This document shows positions 1-12,015 of a stretch of DNA of 64,000 nucleotides, one piece after another. The notes below the pieces were generated by a model. That model searched no databases. It worked only from the letters and a program-made list of their open reading frames with translations, and had not been told where the DNA came from. Numbering within the stretch: position 1 is the stretch's first letter; every line of letters begins with the position of its first letter. Source of the DNA: Selaginella tamariscina (lineage: Eukaryota > Streptophyta > Lycopodiopsida > Selaginellales > Selaginellaceae); assembly GCA_003024785.1 (NCBI GenBank), contig PUQB01000727.1:47638-111637 (forward strand). The letters are read 5' to 3'. Position numbers and translations under genes: made by a program.

Positions 1-268
1 TAAAGCATGTCTTCTTAGTGGGTTAGGGCATGAGCTTGTTTAGGTCTCTTGGGGTAGGATCCTAAAGTCTACTTTGACTATCCTTTAAGGTTTGAGGGAT
101 AGTCATTATAGGGGACTTAGGGTGGGACCCTAAGCCTCATGCCTATTTAGGCATTTGGTCAGACTCATGGGATCGTCTTGAAAGATTTTAGTGTTGCTTA
201 CATAGGGTGTTAACGTCGGATGGCCACTTAGTAATTATGTGTTGGCCCTTCGGGTAAAAATTCTAACA
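1..268 (+). mobile_element. 3' part of an LTR of a retrotransposon
   Basis: The segment ends in TTCTAACA and is followed after one base by TGGTATTGGAAC, a primer-binding-site-like motif close to the TGGTATTGGAGC seen after the LTR at 5050-5427. The sequence just after each motif is also similar (a 'cctaaagt.atag.gtg.tttag' stretch). I infer the right end of a 5' LTR belonging to a second, related element whose left end lies outside the window. No coding domain of this element can be read in the next kilobase on the plus strand. Confidence 0.5.
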
Positions 269-317
269 ATGGTATTGGAACTTATTCTTTGCGCCTAAAG
301 TTATAGTGTGATTTAGG

Positions 318-452
318 GTGTCACGACCCAATACAAAATACATGATATGTTTACAGGATATAGGATATGCCTATAAGATATACCTACAGGATATACCAAC
401 AGGATGCTTATAAGATATGCTTACAGTGTCATGACCCAATACAAAATACAGG
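318..452. repeat. Direct repeat TGTCAYGACCCAATACAAAATACA with ATAGGATAT-type satellite between
   Basis: A near-identical 25-base stretch occurs at about 318 and again at about 427 (one C/T difference). Between the copies are several degenerate units of about 20 bases containing 'ataagatatgc' and 'tacaggata'. TGTCACGACCC is a frequent start of plant LTRs, so these may be LTR ends, but that is inference. Confidence 0.45.
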
Positions 453-1470
453 ATGTTGCATGTTGGTTCACGAACCAATCCACATACAGAAACAACCCAG
501 ATGAAACAACCCAAAGAACCTGCCCCATGTTGTATATACTGCAAAAACATACTGCATAAAGTAGCATATTCCCAATAACATATCCCTAGAATATTCTTTA
601 AGAATATTTGTCCAACTCCAAAGAATCTTCAAGATGGTGAAAACATGTAAAAGTTATCACCAAGGAGGATGAGACCAACTCACACCACTCACACCAAGAA
701 AGTACCGGCAAATGCCTAACCCACACCCACTAGCACTGTACACAACCCTAAGAAGCCCACAAGTCCTTCCTCTATAGAGCATTGAGAGGTGCCTAACCCA
801 CACTAACCAACACCCCTGTCACCACCTGTGCTACCGAAAACGTGAACAACCCGCAGGAGCCAAGACAATGGATGAGTCATCTAGCACACCACACCACACC
901 CAAACGTGCCACAGTAGCACCAACAAGTGTCTAACCCACACGAACTAGCACCACAGCAGCAAGAAAACAAAACCAAAAAACAAATTGCCATGCAGACTCA
1001 ATCATCCTATATAAACCAGCAAACTGGCGACACAACCGCTTATCCCAACCTACAGAACCCACCTTATCTTTCGCTAAGTTCGTCCACCCTTGTTGAATGA
1101 TACACTCACTCATAACCCACAGTTGGTCATCACTCATCTGATAAACCAGTCAAAATGAGTCAATACCGGGTTTCAGCGGTTCCTTCACCAAGAAACTCAT
1201 TGTTGAGTGCATCCCCCCATTATAAGGACCTACCCACGATGCACAACTAGCAAAGGATTAAGAAAATGGGGGGAGGAAGATCCAGCATGCAAGAAAGCAG
1301 AACAGAAAGAACCCACACAGCAGGAAAACCAAAAAGACGGGCCTTAACCACCAAAGACCTGTTTCAAAACGTAAACATGTTCAAAGTCACCACACGTCCA
1401 GCCTAGGCAACGACCATACATCTTTACACCCTTAATCCCAAACCAAACTTCTGAAACATCATCATTCACG
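453..1470. other. Gene-free retroelement-derived spacer
   Basis: No gene is supported here. The stretch holds three degenerate copies of 'tgcctaacccacac...ctagcac' near 713, 791 and 931. A 68-codon minus-strand reading frame at 931-1137 has no recognisable domain and is probably chance. Confidence 0.4.
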
Positions 1471-1479
1471 GTCTCTCTC

Positions 1480-1945
1480 CTATTTGATTTGCTATTGGTG
1501 GGTCTCCCTGGTCAGTTATGCCACAAACCGTTTCTCGTTAAGCTGTTCTAGAGATGATTGCCAGTTCTTCCATGATTTTGTTCTTCAAGCTTGTCCATAA
1601 GTTGAGGATCACGAACTCCCATGGCATGATGGCCTCAAGACCATACGCCAGATAGAAGGTTGTGGCTCTGGTTGTGGTTTTAAAGGTCGTCTAGCACACC
1701 CAAAAGATAGATGGTAGGATTTTCTCCCACTGCTGAGGTTTGTTGTGGCAAAACTTCCTCAAGATGGTCATCAATGTCTTGTTTGTGGACTCAGCTTGTC
1801 CGTTCCCTTATGGGTAGTACATTGTTGACATGTAATGTTTGAGGACAAATGCTAACCAACTCACAAACTGTTTCATTAATGAAATAACTCCCTTGGTTCG
1901 ACACCAGTTCCAACTGATAACAAAATCAGGTCAAGATGTTCCCAT
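1480..1945 (-). mobile_element. Decayed Ty3/gypsy integrase fragment
   Basis: Read on the minus strand, the segment matches the second half of a Ty3/gypsy integrase: the ST.YYP(stop)GNGQAE motif, then the NKTL...ILRKF stretch and a YG.EA.MPWE region. A stop codon replaces the Q of YYPQGNGQ, and other stops are present, so it is a dead remnant. It lies in the opposite orientation to the large element at 5050-11060 and abuts the truncated PPR copy at about 1961, so it marks a rearrangement breakpoint. Confidence 0.7.
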
Positions 1946-1948
1946 AGA

Positions 1949-2793
1949 TTAACCTAGCTGTTTGGTGAGAACTTTTATGAGTTCGAAGAGCTCCAAAAGC
2001 TCCAAAGCTAAGCTGGCATTCCCATTGTCTGCGTGTCCAATTATTATGCAGTTCCATGTAACCACGCTCTTGTGTGGCATCCCATGGAAAATCTTGTCAG
2101 CTTGTTCCATGGCCCCACATTTGGCATACAAATCTATCAAGGTGCTTGCCACAAACAGGTCCTTTTCGAAACTAAACCTGGTTGCATCGCGGTGAACAGC
2201 TCTCACATTCTCTAGGCACTTGGCCTTGCATGGTTTATCAACGTTTTCACCATCTCTGGCTATGAGCAGCTTAGAACATGCTTTCAGAGCGGCAAGAAAT
2301 GTGAACGATCTGGTTTGCAACCTCCTTCCACTAGCATGCATGCATAAAGTCTCAAGGCTTGTTCGACGTTCCCACTCTGTGCATAACCCTGAATGATTGA
2401 GTTCCAGGAGACTACATCTCTAAACTGCATGCTTTCAAATGCTTCACGAGCGTCTCTCATGCTGCCGCATCTGGCATATAAACTGACGAGGATGTTTGAC
2501 ACAGTAATGTCTGAACAATCCCCAGTTTGAAGTAAGTCTTTATGGATTCTCCTCCCTTGCTTGAAGTCCCTCAGACTCCTGCAAGCCTTCAATGCTGCTT
2601 GAGCAACACAAATGCTCGGGTTCACTCCTTGACGTTTCATTCTCTCATACAAGGCAAGTGCACCAGGATCTGTTCTTTCTTCTGATCTCTTGTTGTACCA
2701 TTTGGGCGGAGCTGTGCGAGCATGCTCCATCAGTATCTGGGCTGTCTCAATGGGCATCCTTCCCAGCTTACTAGATGTGCGTGGCGTGCCCAT
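1949..2793 (-). pseudogene. Truncated PPR gene, copy A
   Basis: PLS-type pentatricopeptide repeat protein, which would bind organellar RNA. The start at 2793 (MGTPRTSSKLG) and the first repeats match the gene at 41752-44320 almost base for base. The reading frame breaks near 2310, where copy B has 'gtgacacgatc' and this copy has 'gtgaacgatc', and continues in another frame to 1949. Homology to copy B stops at about 1962, next to a retrotransposon integrase fragment, so the 3' two thirds of the gene are missing. At the place near 2245 where copy B is broken, this copy is still in frame. It is a partial, non-functional copy. Confidence 0.8.
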
Positions 2794-5049
2794 ATAATGA
2801 AGACATGCTCGTGAACTTTTAAACCATGTTTGTCTCGGCTATGCCAAAAACATGTTGAGGATACGATATGAGTGGACAATGAACAAAGGTTGATGTTTTA
2901 CTAAACAATGAGAGATCACATGTTAGATTTGAGCTCATCTAGGAGAACGATCAAGTTGACAAGTGATGAGCCTCCGTTGTCCATAGCATTTCTACCAAGT
3001 CTCATCAAGCCTTGCACTCTTTTCTTCATCTCCTTCCCTCGGTCACTGTCCATCACCTCATAAATTCCTCTCTGAACCTCTGCTTTGTCAATCAAGCCAC
3101 TCTTGGAATCCTTGGTAAGACCCACACCGATCTTCCAGTCATGCTCAACGAGCTTGCAGTTAGTGTTCTGCTCGGCTCCGTAAGGCCATCCTATCATTGG
3201 AACTCCATTGCAAATGCTCTCAACAGTGGAATTCCATCCACAGTGCGTGAGGAATGTAGCCACTGAAGGATGTGCTAACACCTGGAGCTGAGGTGCCCAC
3301 GACGTGATGAATCCTTGCCCTTTGGTGCGCTCTGTGAAACTGTTGTACTTGTCATCGGAGGTGCCTCTAACCACAAGCTCCGGCCTGATGACCCACAGAA
3401 ACGGCTTTTGAGATGCCTCAAGAGCACTTACAAGTTGGTCAAACTGCTCCACACTCAAAACAGCAATGCTGCCGAATGAAATGTACAGAACCGAACCTTT
3501 TTCTTGGAGATCCAACCATTCCACGCAATCGTTACTTTGAGATCTGTACGATAAACATATTAATATCTCTAGAACACCTGTACCATAGATTTGGTACCTG
3601 AGTAACACGTTCATGGGTCCAGTCTCAGCTTTATCCAAGAGAAACATTGGGCCGACTGGCACAAACTTGTTGCCAAGTTCGCTGCGGAGGAAGTCGAAGG
3701 TCTCCTTCTCAAGTTCGTAAAAGGAGTTGACAACAACCCAGGCTGCTCGATGAACATAGGTTATCTTCTTACAGTTATCTCTTTCCATGCTTCATCCCCT
3801 GATGACAAGAGATAGTCCGGAATGGCAGCTAAAGCGAGTGGGCGGATGCCTCTAATGTAGTCCAACAACTGTGCGAGTTGCCTCCTCAACCGGAGCTCTC
3901 CCTTGAAATTAAAAACACGAAGAAGAGATTATATACATATCACATCACAGGAAAGAACAGACCTTTGGACGGGAAATGTGATCCTTTGCCATGAGTTGTG
4001 GTATATGGTACTCACAGCTAGCCCATGTCGCATTTCCTGACCAGAGTATGACCCTAGGTATGCCAAACTGGTCAGCTACATCTTGTGTCCAAGGCAAGAA
4101 GTAGTCTGAGAGGATGCAGCTTACAGTCCCAAACTTGTTAGAGAGCTCCTTGATGAGGCCAGATAGAGCAGGAGGTAGTTCCTCCTCAGCTTTTGAGAAC
4201 CAGGCACCAAGATTGCTCAAGCATTCTGCATCGAAACCTCTTGGGATGTCCCATGAGAATGGGAGGGAGACAAGATGCATGCTCAATCCCTTGGGTGCCT
4301 TCCAGTGTTTCATCATCTCCTGGTGGAGGCTGTCCACGTTGACGAATGAGACCATGAAGTTCTCCTTGGCAGCTATATGCTTGCAGAGATGCATCATCGG
4401 AGACATGTGACCTTGCGCTGGAAATGGAACAGCCACAATGTGAACCCTGCCACTCTTGCCTTGGAACGAGTCCATTGCTAACAAGGAACTGATGACAAAG
4501 CCACACATATATATATTGAGCAGCCGAAACCGACACAATTCACAGGCCGTAGTGCTTGACTACATCGAGAGACATGTTGGTCCCGCTGCCATAACAGGAA
4601 AATACGACAACTTGCGCCGGAGACGTATAGAATATAATTATTAGAAAAAGTTAGCTAGTGGGAAGCTTCCTTGTTGAAGGAACGAATACGGTCCAAGTCA
4701 AAGCTAGATATACCATAAGTGTTCAGTTTTATGAGATCACGTTATTTGTAGGTTAGGATCCAAAACGAAGCCTATGCTACCTGCTTGAACTAAGCAGTGT
4801 ACAGTTCTAACAGACCACCGATGCTCTTAGACTTTGCATAAGACGCAGCGATCCATGCCCGTATTCCCAGAATTGGTTTCATGTAATGCGATCGTGTCAG
4901 GCGAAGTTTATCTTTCGTTACAACAGACTTATTTTCCATGCTAATAGTAACTTATGCCTTGGACATTTAAAACATGATACTTTGTTGTGCAGCAAAACAT
5001 AGTCTCGTGGGCTAGCATGATCACAGTAAATCCCCTATGTGGGCAAGGG
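1962..5049. repeat. Segmental duplication, copy A
   Basis: About 3.1 kb aligns in the same orientation to 43491-46439. It contains the 5' part of the PPR gene, the whole UGT gene and the sequence upstream of the UGT. Similarity is very high through the genes and drops, with several gaps, upstream of the UGT (4540-5049). The left end meets retroelement sequence and the right end is exactly the start of an LTR, so both limits of copy A are set by mobile elements. Confidence 0.9.
2916..4475 (-). CDS. UDP-glycosyltransferase (family 1), copy A
   Basis: A cytosolic enzyme that would transfer sugar from a UDP-sugar to small molecules; the acceptor cannot be predicted. The start is put at 4475 (MDSFQGKSG) because the N-terminal motif AVPFPAQGHMSPM follows at once. 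Exon 1 runs to 3963 with a GTCTGT donor. A second exon carries the YVHRAAWVVVNSFYELE region, and the last exon holds the PSPG box with WAPQ, HCGWNS and a terminal EQ dyad. The catalytic His is the one in QGHMSP. A frame change near 3785 separates the exon 2 start from its continuation; copy B is in frame at this point but broken at others. The gene is either a recent pseudogene or intact with sequence errors. Confidence 0.8.
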
Positions 5050-5427
5050 TGTCAAGAGTAAGCCAAGTGCTCCTAACCATGCTTGTATCTAGCATGGCAA
5101 AAACGCTAGGGTTTTGCTCTTGGTTAACCTAACGAGTTGAGATTGGGGACAACACCTCTTTTTTATTGTGGTATCAGAGTTACTAGGTTCGAATGAGGTA
5201 ATCTAGTAGCTGATAGAACAACATTACTTCCTTCAGTTGCCTCGTCCATGCCATGTTAGAAACGATACTTGCACTTGACTGGCTCATGCATCTTGACTGG
5301 ATTGTGAATTCCTATGAGACATGTTCTTAACATGGATTACTTTACCAAATTTGTAGGGTTTTCAAAGAGAGATTATAGGGTTAGCATTGGCAAGCCACCT
5401 TCATGACACCAGCTAAAAATTTTGACA
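5050..5427 (+). mobile_element. 5' LTR of chromovirus
   Basis: The 378-base segment begins TGTCAA and ends TTGACA, a perfect inverted terminal pair with the usual TG...CA ends. It is followed after two bases by TGGTATTGGAGC (5430-5441), positioned as a primer binding site for initiator tRNA-Met. The base before it ends the homology to the duplicated block, whose other copy reads on without interruption ('gcaaggg' then 'cattt'), so copy B acts as an empty site. An internal TGGTATCAGAG at 5169-5179, followed by 'gttcgaa', is a second match to the classic plant primer site. Confidence 0.75.
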
Positions 5428-8400
5428 ATTGGTATTGGAGCAAGTTTTCTACAGTTAGACTGCCTAAAGTCATAGAGTGTTTTAGTGTTAAATAACTCTA
5501 AATTCTTAATTTACTTTATCAATTTCAATTTACATGTTTGTATTCTACACAAAGAGTTTGAATTTATTGGAGATATTCTAAGCATATTTTTAAGTGTTGA
5601 GACTAAGGTATAGTACAATGAGCAAGAGAAAGTAACCGGAGCCTAAGATAGAGAGCGCTATTGTAGAGGTTCAAAATGAGGAAATGGATAAAGCTGACCC
5701 AGGTCGACCCCCTAGGGTTAGACATTGGCCTGGTTGGCGAGAAATAATGATGGATGCTCTGAACAAACTTCAAGGGAATGTTTTGGGGCTCAACAATCGA
5801 ATCGATAATGTTGCCGTTCAAATTTTAGTGGCTACCACAGTACTAGATGTTCTGCAACTAGATACATGAAAAAAGGAAAAAGAAGCATGATTTAAAGTCA
5901 GGTTCCTTTAAGTTAGATTCTTTAACAGATGAAGATGGTAGTGGTCTCAGTAAGTTCAAGCTGGTCAAGCCTTTGGATGTTATAGGTTCAAAAGACTACA
6001 AAGTTTTGGATGATTGGTTGTATGATATAGAAAGTTTATTTTGAGGCCACTTCTATAAGAAAGGCAGAAAATATGCCAATTAGTTTCTCAAAAGAGAAGC
6101 TAAAACTTAGTGGCAAATTGTTGAAGGTGAACATAGATATTGAAACAGTTCGAAACACATGAAAAAGAAGATTAAAAAACAACATATGTGGGATGACTTT
6201 GGATTACAATTGCGTGTTGATTTAATAACTTGTAGATAAGGACTTCGAGAAGCCCAATGGACTATGTTTATCAGTTCAAAAGTGTTATAACGTTTAGTCT
6301 CGAATATGAGCAATGATGAAGTTTTAAAGTTGCTTCATGACTAACTTGAATGAAAGAGATTCTAAGTTACAAGTCAACAAGTTATTAGGAATGTCAAGAG
6401 ACAGCTCAAAAAGTTGCTTACAACATGTTGTTAAAAGACTTGTACAATAAAAGCGATGAATTAAAACCTAAACAGCAAAGTTATCCTCCAACATTCAAGT
6501 GGAGAAGGTTCAACAAACAATCAACTCAATCACCATCAATTCAAAGTGCAAATCCCTTTGTTTGTAGTTTAAAGTTTTTGGACACATTAAGACCCATTAG
6601 ATCTCAAAAATTATTATCACCACCTCAACAGGCCAAGGGTCCGACTTCAAAGTCTGTTCCTTTGCAATTTACAAGCAGAGCTCCAAAATGTTATAATTGC
6701 AATAAGTCTTGTCATTTTGTTAAAAAATATCGGGCACCCACACAACAATCAAAACATTTCATGGCAATGATAGAAGAGGAAGTTATTAAACTTGAAATGC
6801 TTAAAAATCTATAAGATAAGTCAAATGAGGTAATGTTGTGCCAAACACAACTTGCCTTATTTGCTATTTAAGATAAAACTGACTCTTTGCTATATTTGAC
6901 AGGAAGGATACGAGGGATCGAGTCTAAATTGATAATCAATACTAGAGCAATAAACAACTTCATATCAATTAATCTAGCTCGTCGATTGAATTTGGATGTA
7001 ACCAAGATGAGTGAAATAAAAATCAATTTTAGCAAAGGTTTTCAAAAAGACTAATAATATATCAAGGGCATTTCATGTTCAAATCAAAAGTTGAAAGGTT
7101 AAGTTAGACTTAGTTATTTTGAATATGATGGTGTTTGACTTTATGTTGGGTATATAATGGTTTCATAAACAGGTAGTCAAAATGAGGGAATCAGGGCTTG
7201 TAATAGATAAAAAGGATATTAAATAAACGTGCTCATGATGGAAAAATTAACAAATAAGAATTAAAATCCTTTATTTTTTTTTATCTTAACTCAATTGTGT
7301 AAGGAGGTTAAACATTAGAAACATGTATTTCTTGTAATGGTTTTAGATACTAATGAAGTTAAGATAGGGGATGGTCAAAAACCTGTTTCCAATCCTATTT
7401 TGGAAGTCTTAAACATGTTTAAAAACATGTTGCTAGAAGACTTACTACTCAAGCTACCTTCACATGATAAAGATTTTGTCAGGTTCATCTCCTCTGGCCA
7501 AAGTGTCACAACCTTTCCCTCTCTTCTTAACCACAATCTTTACCCATGTAATCAACCCACTAGGTTAGAACTATGACACTATCCACCCATTGGATGCCCT
7601 TATCCACAGATTCAAGGGTTGCTAAACTATGCATTCCTCCAAAAGGTGGAGCTCAGAGGCGGTCCCAAAGATGCTACGCTTGGCTTGCACCTAGCTCAAA
7701 GGCGATCCCCACATTGTTTGACTACTTATTCCCAATCCTATTTTGGAAGTCTTAAACATGTTTAAGAATATGTTGTTAGAAGACTTACCACTCAAACTAC
7801 CCTCACATGATAAAGGTTCTGTCAGGTTCATCTCCTCTAGCCAAAGTGTCACAACCTTTCCCTCTCCCCTTAAGCCAACTTGGTGATCCCCACATTGTGT
7901 GACCGCTTGTTGCCAATCCTATTTTGGAAGTCTTAAACATGTTTAAGAATATGTTGTTAAAAGACTTATCACTCAAACTACCCTCACATGATAAAGATTA
8001 ATATGTTAGGTTCATCTCCTCCGGCCAAAGTGTCACACTCTCCACATTGTGATGTACACATGTGATGGAGGCGTTTTTAGTTAAACAAGGACAAGTGCAC
8101 CAACCTTAGTGGCTTGAGCTTTACTTAAACTTCATCCTTAATGACAATTGAACCTGGGACCGTTTTAATACCAAATGTCACAACCTTTCCCTCTCCCTTT
8201 AAGTGAGCTAGGTAAAAGGCCAATTGGTATTTATGAGAGGGCCCCTAGTCATGATGACCCAGTTATGCTTGAGTCTTTTAGCCCACATATCCTATAATCT
8301 TTACTTAGGTAGTCATCCCACCATGTTAGAATTATGACATAAAGCCCCTTACTTGTTAAATCCTCAAGAGTTGATGAAATTGAAGAGACAGCTGATGGAA

Positions 8401-11060
8401 TTGATTGGTCAAGGACATATTCAACCTAGTAAATCGTTGTATGGTATATCGATCCAATTTGTAATGAAAAAAATAGTACAATGCAGATGTGTGTGGATTA
8501 TTAAGTGCTGAATGTAATAATTATGTATCCTCTTTCGTGAGTGGATGACTTATTTAATAAACTATCGAAAGTAAGGTATTTTTTTAGAATAAATTTGAGA
8601 TTTGGGTACCATCAAATTCAGGTAGTAAAAAATAACATTGAGAAGACTACTTTTCGAACGCGTTATGGATCATTTAAATTTTTAATCTTGTCATTCGAAT
8701 TGTGCAATGTTCTAGCAACTTTTTGCATAATGATGGATGATGTGTTTAAAAACTATCTAGATGAGTTCATAGTGGTGTATATTAATGACATTTTGACTTT
8801 AATTCAACAATTGAGGAACATGTAGAACACTTAGAGAAAGTGTTTTAAAGATTGAGGGAGAATCAATTATATGCTAAGGAAAATAAATGTGCATTTGGTC
8901 AAAGGTTGATTTCTTAGAATACTCCATTTCAAGTGGAAGGTTGTTATGAATCCAAAGAAAATTTGAGTTATTACCAATTGGCCGACTTTGAAAGACATGT
9001 ATAAAGTTAAATCATTTATTAGTTTGATAGGGTATTACCGTAAATTCATAAAAGATTACTCAAAGATAACAACACCATTAACAGATTTCACGAAGAACAT
9101 TCCTTAGCATTGGACTTTAGAGTGCCAACGGGCATTCGTCAAATTCAAAGAAGTTATATCTTCTAAGTTAGTTTTGCAGTTGCTAATTTTAGAAAATCCA
9201 TTTGAGATAGAGTGTGATGCTTCTGACCTTACAATTGGTGTGGTATTGCAGCAAAGAGGACATCCAATGCCCTTTTTCTCAAAGAAGTTGGATGCCACAC
9301 AAATTTGATGGCCTACTCACGAAAAAGATATGTATGCTATTGTTGTTTCCTTTGAGTATTAGTGTCATTATTTTCCAAGTCATGGACATTGTGGTTTGGA
9401 CAGATAGTGTAACTATAAGATACTTTAAAATGCAGCCAAAGGTATCACCAAACTATGTTAAATGGCAACAAAAATTAGTTTAATTTTAGCCTGAAATCAG
9501 ACACAAAGCTGGAAAAGACAATGTGGTGCTGATGACCTCAATAGGAAAGGTCATCTTCGTATTATATTGGCACCAGTGTCAACTTTAGTAGATGAGTTTG
9601 TGATAGCATATCTTCATGATGAGTTTGCTAAGGAAGCCTTGAACCTGGTAGTAAAGAAGAAACATGTTCATCAATTACGGATTTTCCAGTAGAAATAACA
9701 AGTCAAATGGATGCATTGAAGCAAGCGCATTTTGATAAGGTTCTTTATTATAAAGAAAAGAGACTTTATGCCCCAAAAGGGACATAGAGGCAAAGGCTTG
9801 TTAAAAGAACATCACAATGTTCTTTTGGTAGAAACATATTCAACAATGTTGTATATCATTCCCAACCAATAAAATCCATGTTTCAGTAGAACCAACGTTT
9901 TATGCCTTTCACATGTAAGACATGTCCCACATGTCAATAAGTGAAGAGTTGATTGCAAAAACGAGCTGGAAAGTTATAAATATATACTAATTCCAAAGCG
10001 GTCATTTCAAAGTATTATTTTGAATTTTATCACGGGATTGCCAAAATTTTATGGTTTCAATGCCCTCATGGTGGTGATTGATTGGTTTTCAAAGGTTACT
10101 CATTTCATTCCAACTGTAAAGACAGTGAATGTGAAACAAATAGCAAAGTCATTCTTCTACAAAGGTGTAAGAGTATGCAGAATACCAAAAACAATGATTT
10201 AGTTCATGATCCTTAGTTTACAACAAATTTTGGGGAACGTTATTTAAATAATTTGGTATGATGTTGAAGTTTAGTATGTCTTACCAATCGTAAATAAATG
10301 GTTAAACAGAGAGGGTGAACCGACAATTTAAGGATTATCTTAGGTACTATGTTCAAGGTGATTAACTTGGATATGGTTAAGATATGCTATAATAACTCAA
10401 CACACATTGTGATTAGATGTAGCCCGATGAAGGTATTAACTAGGAATAAGGATGGTATTTCTCAGAGCATGGTGTTGTCGAAAGACAATGTCAATTGAGT
10501 TGCCTTTGTAATAGAGTTCAGTGGACAATTGTATCGTACATGGGATGTTACTTGTCAAACGATGACTACAACACAAGAAAAGTATTGTCAATAGTACGAT
10601 AAGCATCAACGGATGTAGAGTATTATGTGAAGATATGATATTGTTGAATACCAGAAACTTAAAGGTTCTTGCGACTCTTTTGAGGAAGTTTCTATCGCAC
10701 TATATGGGTCTATACAAGGTGGTAAAGCGAGTAAGAAATGTGGCTTATGGGTTAGATCTTCCTCCAGAGTTGAGAAAATACATAATGTGTTTCATGTCAA
10801 TTTGCTCAAACCATTCCACAAAGATGAGGAACACCTGGAGATATAAAAACTTACATTCGCTTCTAAGTTGGTCAATGAGATGAAAAAGTTTAAAGTTGAG
10901 TTAATTTTGGATGTAAAGGATATTAAATGTCGAGGGTCATGGAGACATAAGTAGGAATATCTTTTTAAATGAAAAGGTTATTCAGTATGCAAAGTTGACA
11001 TGGAAACCATTGAAGAATTTACAAAATGCGATGAAGTTACTGAATGAATTCATGACAAGG
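5428..11060 (+). mobile_element. Decayed Ty3/gypsy chromovirus, internal region
   Basis: Domains can be read in the order gag, protease region, reverse transcriptase, RNase H, integrase and chromodomain, all broken by stops and frameshifts. Gag (about 5620-6810) ends in a zinc knuckle at about 6690 with its last Cys changed to Tyr. RT covers about 8350-8900: GYHQI and FRTRYG are clear, and the catalytic YIDD-type motif reads YIND. RNase H is at about 9100-9480 (IECDASD...GVVLQQ). Integrase is at about 10020-10200 (NFITGLPK, VVIDWFSK). The C-terminal part at about 10660-11060 includes the LPPEL region and a chromodomain-like end. The base composition is strongly A+T with many CAA/CAG/CGA-to-stop changes. 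No 3' LTR is evident. Confidence 0.85.
7385..8340 (+). repeat. Triplicated segment with inserted short element inside the chromovirus
   Basis: A segment starting 'ccaatcctattttggaagtc' and running about 130 bases occurs at about 7388, 7731 and 7913, each followed by a 'ccaaagtgtcaca' junction. Only the first copy fits the retroelement reading frame upstream of RT; the frame resumes after 8340. The intervening DNA includes two pieces that start TGTCACAACCTTTCCCTCTC (about 7503 and 8178) and end in 'agaa.tatgaca' (about 7573 and 8338). Their TGTCA...TGACA ends suggest a short nested element, one copy internally deleted. Confidence 0.65.
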
Positions 11061-12000
11061 TCTCAAGTTGTTTATTATGATGTTGAGAAATAAAGTGGAC
11101 TTTATTTCCTAATTAACTTAAGATCGACAAACAATATTAACTAAAGGCCTCCAATATAAATTCTAATTAAAATAAAGAAATTAACTATTTTGTTATTTGT
11201 GTTGAATAATAAACTTTGCATATGTGTAAAGATCTTTAAGTGACTTCATATTACAGGTGGTGCCTTCGGCAACTGAGTTATAGCTCAGTGAACAACGATT
11301 TTAAAGTACTTGGTTTTGAGTAATGCAGAAAAGATAACAAAACTTGTGAATTTTTTGTTGACTCCACATAGAGTGATTAACGTTAGTTTTTGATTAATTT
11401 TTTTAATTTATTATAGTTTTGGAATTGGACATTAACAAGGACGTTGACATTTTCAAAAAATAAAGAGTGTGTCATAAATTTTATCACGATTCAACTCTTA
11501 CTAAATTATATGATGAACCTTAAATATAGTGAGAAATAGCCTTGCCCGGGTATGAGTTAGGTTAAGTTAAAAACTCGTCACATTAACTAAGTTGTTGGCA
11601 TTCTGTACCAACCCACTTACACGTATAAGAAAAGAGGGGGGCTCCATTATATAAATAAGATAAAATATATGTAGTAAGAATTCATGAATTTAAAAGAGAG
11701 TTTATTATTGTCTTACCAGTGCAAGTTAAGCTTGTGTTAAAAACTCATCACATTAACTAAGTGATTAACATTCCGTGTAAGTCCACTTACACATAAAACA
11801 AGAGGAGGGTTTTGTCACATAAATAAGATAGAGTATATGTAGTGAGAGTTCCTATTCTACTAGCGATGCAAAATAAACTTGTGTTGGTAAAGCATAACTT
11901 TCTATTGTACCGTTTTAACTTTAATACGATAGGTATATGTTCCACTTTTGAATTAACATGTTTTACATCACAGATTTGTTAACATGTTCACAAATCTAAA
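11061..12000. repeat. A+T-rich spacer with tandem duplication of about 170 bases
   Basis: No gene is seen. Two diverged copies of one unit are present: about 11568-11690 and about 11738-11855. Both carry 'ttaaaaactc.tcacattaactaagt', then 'ccacttacac', 'aagag' and 'ataaataagata...atatgtagt'. They may be LTR fragments, but no terminal motif proves this. Confidence 0.6.
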
Positions 12001-12015
12001 AAAGATTACCCAAAC

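Noticed and set aside
1962-4535. Possible terminal inverted repeats linking the two UGT-PPR copies
   Set aside because: Both copies are in the same orientation and share no terminal inverted motif or target duplication, so a segmental duplication fits better than a transposon.
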